In this document: positions 61,206 to 64,000 of the stretch, in pieces
Position numbering within the stretch: the first letter of the stretch is position 1
Layout: each line of letters starts with the position of its first letter
Assembly: GCA_965232165.1 (NCBI GenBank)
Contig: CBDDOY010000001.1
Coordinates: 496,001 to 560,000, forward strand
DNA: 64,000 nucleotides
Direction: 5' to 3'
DNA from: UBA2779 sp965232165
GTDB taxonomy: Bacteria; Spirochaetota; Spirochaetia; DSM-2461
Notes under the pieces: model-generated
What the model saw: only the letters and a program-made list of their open reading frames with translations
What the model was told of the DNA's origin: nothing
Database searches by the model: none
Made by a program: the position numbers and the translations under genes

Positions 61206-63340
61206 GAAATTGCCTCCAGAATTGTCAGTCTACGGGCATCTTCGCCGCGCCATCGATCTCTGTCAATATGATAAACCAAATCGACTTCCTCATTGACGCG
61301 GATATCTTCGCCGTAACGGTCTGCGCCATCCCACCAGAGCGCAGGCCATTTTGACGACCCCAATGACACGGTGAGTTTGAGAAAATTCTTTCCTGTTTTT
61401 CCCACAAGCCCGGCATTATGGATTGGGACAGAACGGGTTAAAAAGACAAGCGGCCTAAAGCCTTGGCCATAGGGTTCAAGGCGTCCAATCAGTTCATTCA
61501 ATCCTTTCGGTCCGAGTCGATTGATCTCATTGTGAGACAGTTCGGCATCAATCAATATGGATTCTTCCGGAACGAGCAGTTTTGAGCCGGCTGACAGCCA
61601 TTTGCGGCATTCCGATATAAGCTGATCAATTTTTTCATAGGCCAGCCGGAAGCCCCCTGCCTGAACGTGCCCGCCATAGTCATTTAATAATGGCGCCATT
61701 GCCTCTAGCCAGACAACGGCATTCATCCTGGAATCACAACGGATTGAACCCGAAGCCCCTTCTTTGCAGCGGGCGATCACCACTGCGGGGACATTGAGTG
61801 TCTGAAGAAGCCGGGATGCCAGAATTCCGGTGATGCCCCGAGGCACCTCGTTGTCACAGACAATGGCCATCTGGTTATTGAGAGTCCGCATGGATTCATA
61901 GGCCGCCGGGCGAATTCTGTTCCAGGTCTGCTCTCCTAAAGAACGCCTTTTTTTATTGAGATTAACCAGCTCATCTGCTAAGGCTGTTATCCGGGATTCA
62001 TCATGGGAAAGCAGTAATTCCACCCCCAGATCGGCCTGTCCCATCCGGCCAGAGGCGTTCACAAGCGGACAAACCTTCCAGGCCATTTCCACGGTATCGA
62101 CACGGCCTTGCTGCAATCCCTGCCGGATTAAAAGTTCGCGCAAAGCAATTCTCCGGTCTTTCAATCCATCAGTTCCATTAATTCGATTGATCCCAAGATT
62201 GACGAGAATGCGATTCTCATCAATCAACGGCATAAGGTCGGCCAAGGTGCCTATGGCTGCAATATCCAAGCCTCGCCGCCACAGATTGAATGAGGAAGAA
62301 AGGCCCCTGGTATAGAGGGTTACAATCAGGTTCCCTAAGGAGGTGATGCCGCCCCTTTTGTCGGAGAAGTATCGCGTTAAACGGCTTAGGGATTGAAGGT
62401 CTTCGATGGAGGACCCTTTGAGGCCTGGGAACATGGCCACGACCTGCGGCTCGATATCGACGACATGAACTTCGGCATTGTGAAAAAATCTCGAAATCAA
62501 TGCCGTTTGCTTAGCTTGTCCATATACCAGTAACGGCAGTCCCTCGGAAACTCGGAGAAATTCTTCCCGGCCGGCTTCGCCATCCTCGGTAGATAGGGTT
62601 ATGTATTGAATTTCCAGAAGGTTGCGCATGCGCAGGGCCTCAAGAATGATGGATGTTCCTGATGGAGCTTCCTTTGCGAGAACAAGACAGAATTCTTCGC
62701 ACCACAAATCTGTGCCGGCCAGACAGAGTGCCCATTGGAATTTTGAAGCCAATGCGGCGGCACAGAGTCCCTCAAAGGGATAGCTTCCCGGCAGTTTTGG
62801 ATTGATTACCGCATACGCAGGAGGAATGCTTCCTTCCCGAGGCAGATGATGATCGAAGATTAAGACCTCCATTCCAAGTGTATTCGCCAACTCGACTTCC
62901 TCGAAATTAGTGATCCCGCAATCGACAGCGATAACGAGAGTGATATCTTCCGCTGCTTTGGCCTTCAGAACCTCGCTGTTCAAGCCATAGTCCTCTTCTC
63001 CCACAGGAACACGCCAGTGGGGCTCAATCCCTAAAGACCGCAGGGCCTCAACCATGAGTACGGTGGCGGTAATACCATCGGCATCTTTATCCCCGCAAAC
63101 CAGCACCCTTTCCTCTTCCTCAGCAGCATGCAATACACGCTCGACCGCCTGTTCCATCTGAGGAAAGAGCATGGGATTATGAAGGAACCGTTCGTCGCTT
63201 TCCATGAAATAGGCAATCTGTTCGGGCTCCAGCACCCCTCTGCGTGTCAGTATTGAGGCTGTGAGGATATCCAGACTATGTGTATCCGCTAGGGTTCGCA
63301 CTTTTTCGGCATCAATCGGCGGCTTTGTCCATTTAGTCAC
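61193..63340 (-). CDS. recJ: Single-stranded-DNA-specific 5'-3' exonuclease RecJ
   Basis: 715 residues, longer than E. coli RecJ (577). DHH motifs: VLVCGDKDADGITATVLMVE (Asp cluster), VIAVDCGITNFEEV, LIFDHHLPREGSIPPAYAVI (the DHH signature), and the DHHA1 part NYGGHVQAGGFRLAYEKID-like (LLNDYGGHVQAGGFRL). Between about residues 205 and 345 there is an inserted region not found in E. coli RecJ, with EGLPLLVYGQAKQTA. RecJ trims 5' ends in recombinational repair. GTG start overlaps the upstream stop (GTGA). Confidence 0.92.
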   Translation of the reverse strand: MTKWTKPPIDAEKVRTLADTHSLDILTASILTRRGVLEPEQIAYFMESDERFLHNPMLFPQMEQAVERVLHAAEEEERVLVCGDKDADGITATVLMVEALRSLGIEPHWRVPVGEEDYGLNSEVLKAKAAEDITLVIAVDCGITNFEEVELANTLGMEVLIFDHHLPREGSIPPAYAVINPKLPGSYPFEGLCAAALASKFQWALCLAGTDLWCEEFCLVLAKEAPSGTSIILEALRMRNLLEIQYITLSTEDGEAGREEFLRVSEGLPLLVYGQAKQTALISRFFHNAEVHVVDIEPQVVAMFPGLKGSSIEDLQSLSRLTRYFSDKRGGITSLGNLIVTLYTRGLSSSFNLWRRGLDIAAIGTLADLMPLIDENRILVNLGINRINGTDGLKDRRIALRELLIRQGLQQGRVDTVEMAWKVCPLVNASGRMGQADLGVELLLSHDESRITALADELVNLNKKRRSLGEQTWNRIRPAAYESMRTLNNQMAIVCDNEVPRGITGILASRLLQTLNVPAVVIARCKEGASGSIRCDSRMNAVVWLEAMAPLLNDYGGHVQAGGFRLAYEKIDQLISECRKWLSAGSKLLVPEESILIDAELSHNEINRLGPKGLNELIGRLEPYGQGFRPLVFLTRSVPIHNAGLVGKTGKNFLKLTVSLGSSKWPALWWDGADRYGEDIRVNEEVDLVYHIDRDRWRGEDARRLTILEAISCGT

Positions 63341-64000
63341 TCACTGATCTCCTCAAGAATAAGACGCCTTGGAAGTGTGAAAGGTTTCAATTCTGTACGA
63401 ATGGCGCCCTCAAGACATGCCTCACCGGCTTCAAGCCGCCCTGCTTCTTCTGCCCACAGCCGCATCACGGGGTCTCCAGCGGTGACAGGCTCACCCGTTT
63501 TCTTCAGCAGTTCAATGCCCGCCAATGCCTCGACCGTGTCGGCGGCCGTGTTTCGGCCTATCCCCAGAGCCACTCCGGCCAATCCGACGGCATAGGCATC
63601 TATGCCCGCAAGATATCCTGATTTGCTGGACACAACATCTTTGGAATACCTAGCCCGGGCCGATCCGGCCATGGCATCCAGTTTCTTCAGGTCTCCGCCC
63701 TGGAATTTTGTACTCTCACGGAATTTTCTCATCGCCGATCCATCGTTGACCGCCCTTTGGCAGCGGCGTTCTGCCGCCGTGATATCGCTTTCCAGGCCGG
63801 CGGCAACTAAGAGCCAGGCGGTAAGTCTATAGGTTGTTTCCATCACATCTTCAGGGCCCTGTCCTTTAAGGCAGTCTATGGCTTCTTCCACTTCCAGAAA
63901 ATTGCCGATCTTACGGCCTAGGGGCTCTGACATGTCGGTGATGACGGCGATGACATGCCGACCGAGGCTTTTACCCGTAAGAACCAGGGATCTGGCAAGT
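63337..64000 (-). CDS. Pyrimidine-nucleoside (thymidine) phosphorylase, C-terminal part, runs off right edge
   Basis: The open frame continues to the window edge with ARSLVLTGKSLGRHVIAVIT. It contains the strongly conserved DMSEPLGRKIGNFLEVEEAI segment and the C-terminal domain with MLAKLDAM-like (LKKLDAMAGSARARYSKD), GYLAGIDAYAVGLAGVALG and TVEALAGIELLKKTGEPV. At least 221 residues are visible of about 435. The enzyme splits thymidine or uridine with phosphate for pyrimidine salvage. First visible gene of an operon with recJ, the M23 peptidase and rpsU. Confidence 0.92.
   Translation of the reverse strand, partial: LARSLVLTGKSLGRHVIAVITDMSEPLGRKIGNFLEVEEAIDCLKGQGPEDVMETTYRLTAWLLVAAGLESDITAAERRCQRAVNDGSAMRKFRESTKFQGGDLKKLDAMAGSARARYSKDVVSSKSGYLAGIDAYAVGLAGVALGIGRNTAADTVEALAGIELLKKTGEPVTAGDPVMRLWAEEAGRLEAGEACLEGAIRTELKPFTLPRRLILEEISE

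Noticed and set aside
1..64000. CRISPR arrays, rRNA and tRNA genes
   Set aside because: No regularly spaced short repeats were seen; the repeated sequences are IS copies, attC sites and the dispersed repeats. No cloverleaf-like or rRNA-like sequence was recognised by eye.

Overview
The window reads as a chromosomal segment of a spirochaete, probably Treponema-like. This is inferred from gene content (CarD, YejABEF-type oligopeptide importer, PreP-like M16C peptidase, bS21, RecJ, DUF4105, TPR lipoprotein-type genes). It is also inferred from the integron: its integrase gene points the same way as the cassettes, the reversed layout known from Treponema denticola. No rRNA, tRNA or CRISPR array was seen.

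Left part (1-30 kb) is mostly core genome: a membrane-anchored protein running off the left edge, CarD, acylphosphatase, a three-gene membrane glycosyltransferase operon (GtrA, GT2, polytopic membrane protein), a YejABEF operon (6.5-12.3 kb), and an RND efflux pair followed by a TPR protein (12.3-17.3 kb). Then comes an IS-scarred zone (17.7-24.2 kb). There an IS256-type element that has itself been hit by an IS1634 element joins a broken glycosyltransferase to a broken sugar permease, next to a decayed second IS256-type element and MITE-like repeats. After it come thiol peroxidase, a TPR protein, a 61-residue bacterial histone-fold protein, a DUF4105 membrane protein, and a frameshifted M16C peptidase.

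Centre (30.5-56 kb) is a chromosomal integron: integrase gene at 55034-56001 (minus), an attI region, and 13 cassettes on the minus strand separated by 12 recognisable attC sites. The cargo is dominated by defence. There are five two-gene type II restriction-modification systems (ApaLI-, PstI/BsuBI-, XcyI-, NotI- and HindIII-like), a DUF262/DUF1524 GmrSD-type nuclease, and a TIR plus caspase-like protease pair matching type IV Thoeris. There is also a HicAB toxin-antitoxin pair, two methyltransferase cassettes, an SRPBCC protein and three uncharacterised small cassettes, two of them membrane proteins. The integrase carries a frameshift and a His where the catalytic Tyr should be, so the array looks frozen. 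Three nearly identical 1401-bp IS256-family elements and an IS1595 element have entered cassettes with clean target duplications.

Right part (56.2-64 kb) is a nested insertion: an IS630 element hit by an IS256-type element, itself hit by IS30. The IS630 end creates a near-consensus promoter pointing into the integrase and cassettes. Beyond it is core genome again: rpsU (with an apparent ATC start), an M23 peptidase, recJ and the end of a pyrimidine-nucleoside phosphorylase, a tight minus-strand operon. Identical 14-bp direct repeats sit at the two outer edges of the integron/IS block.
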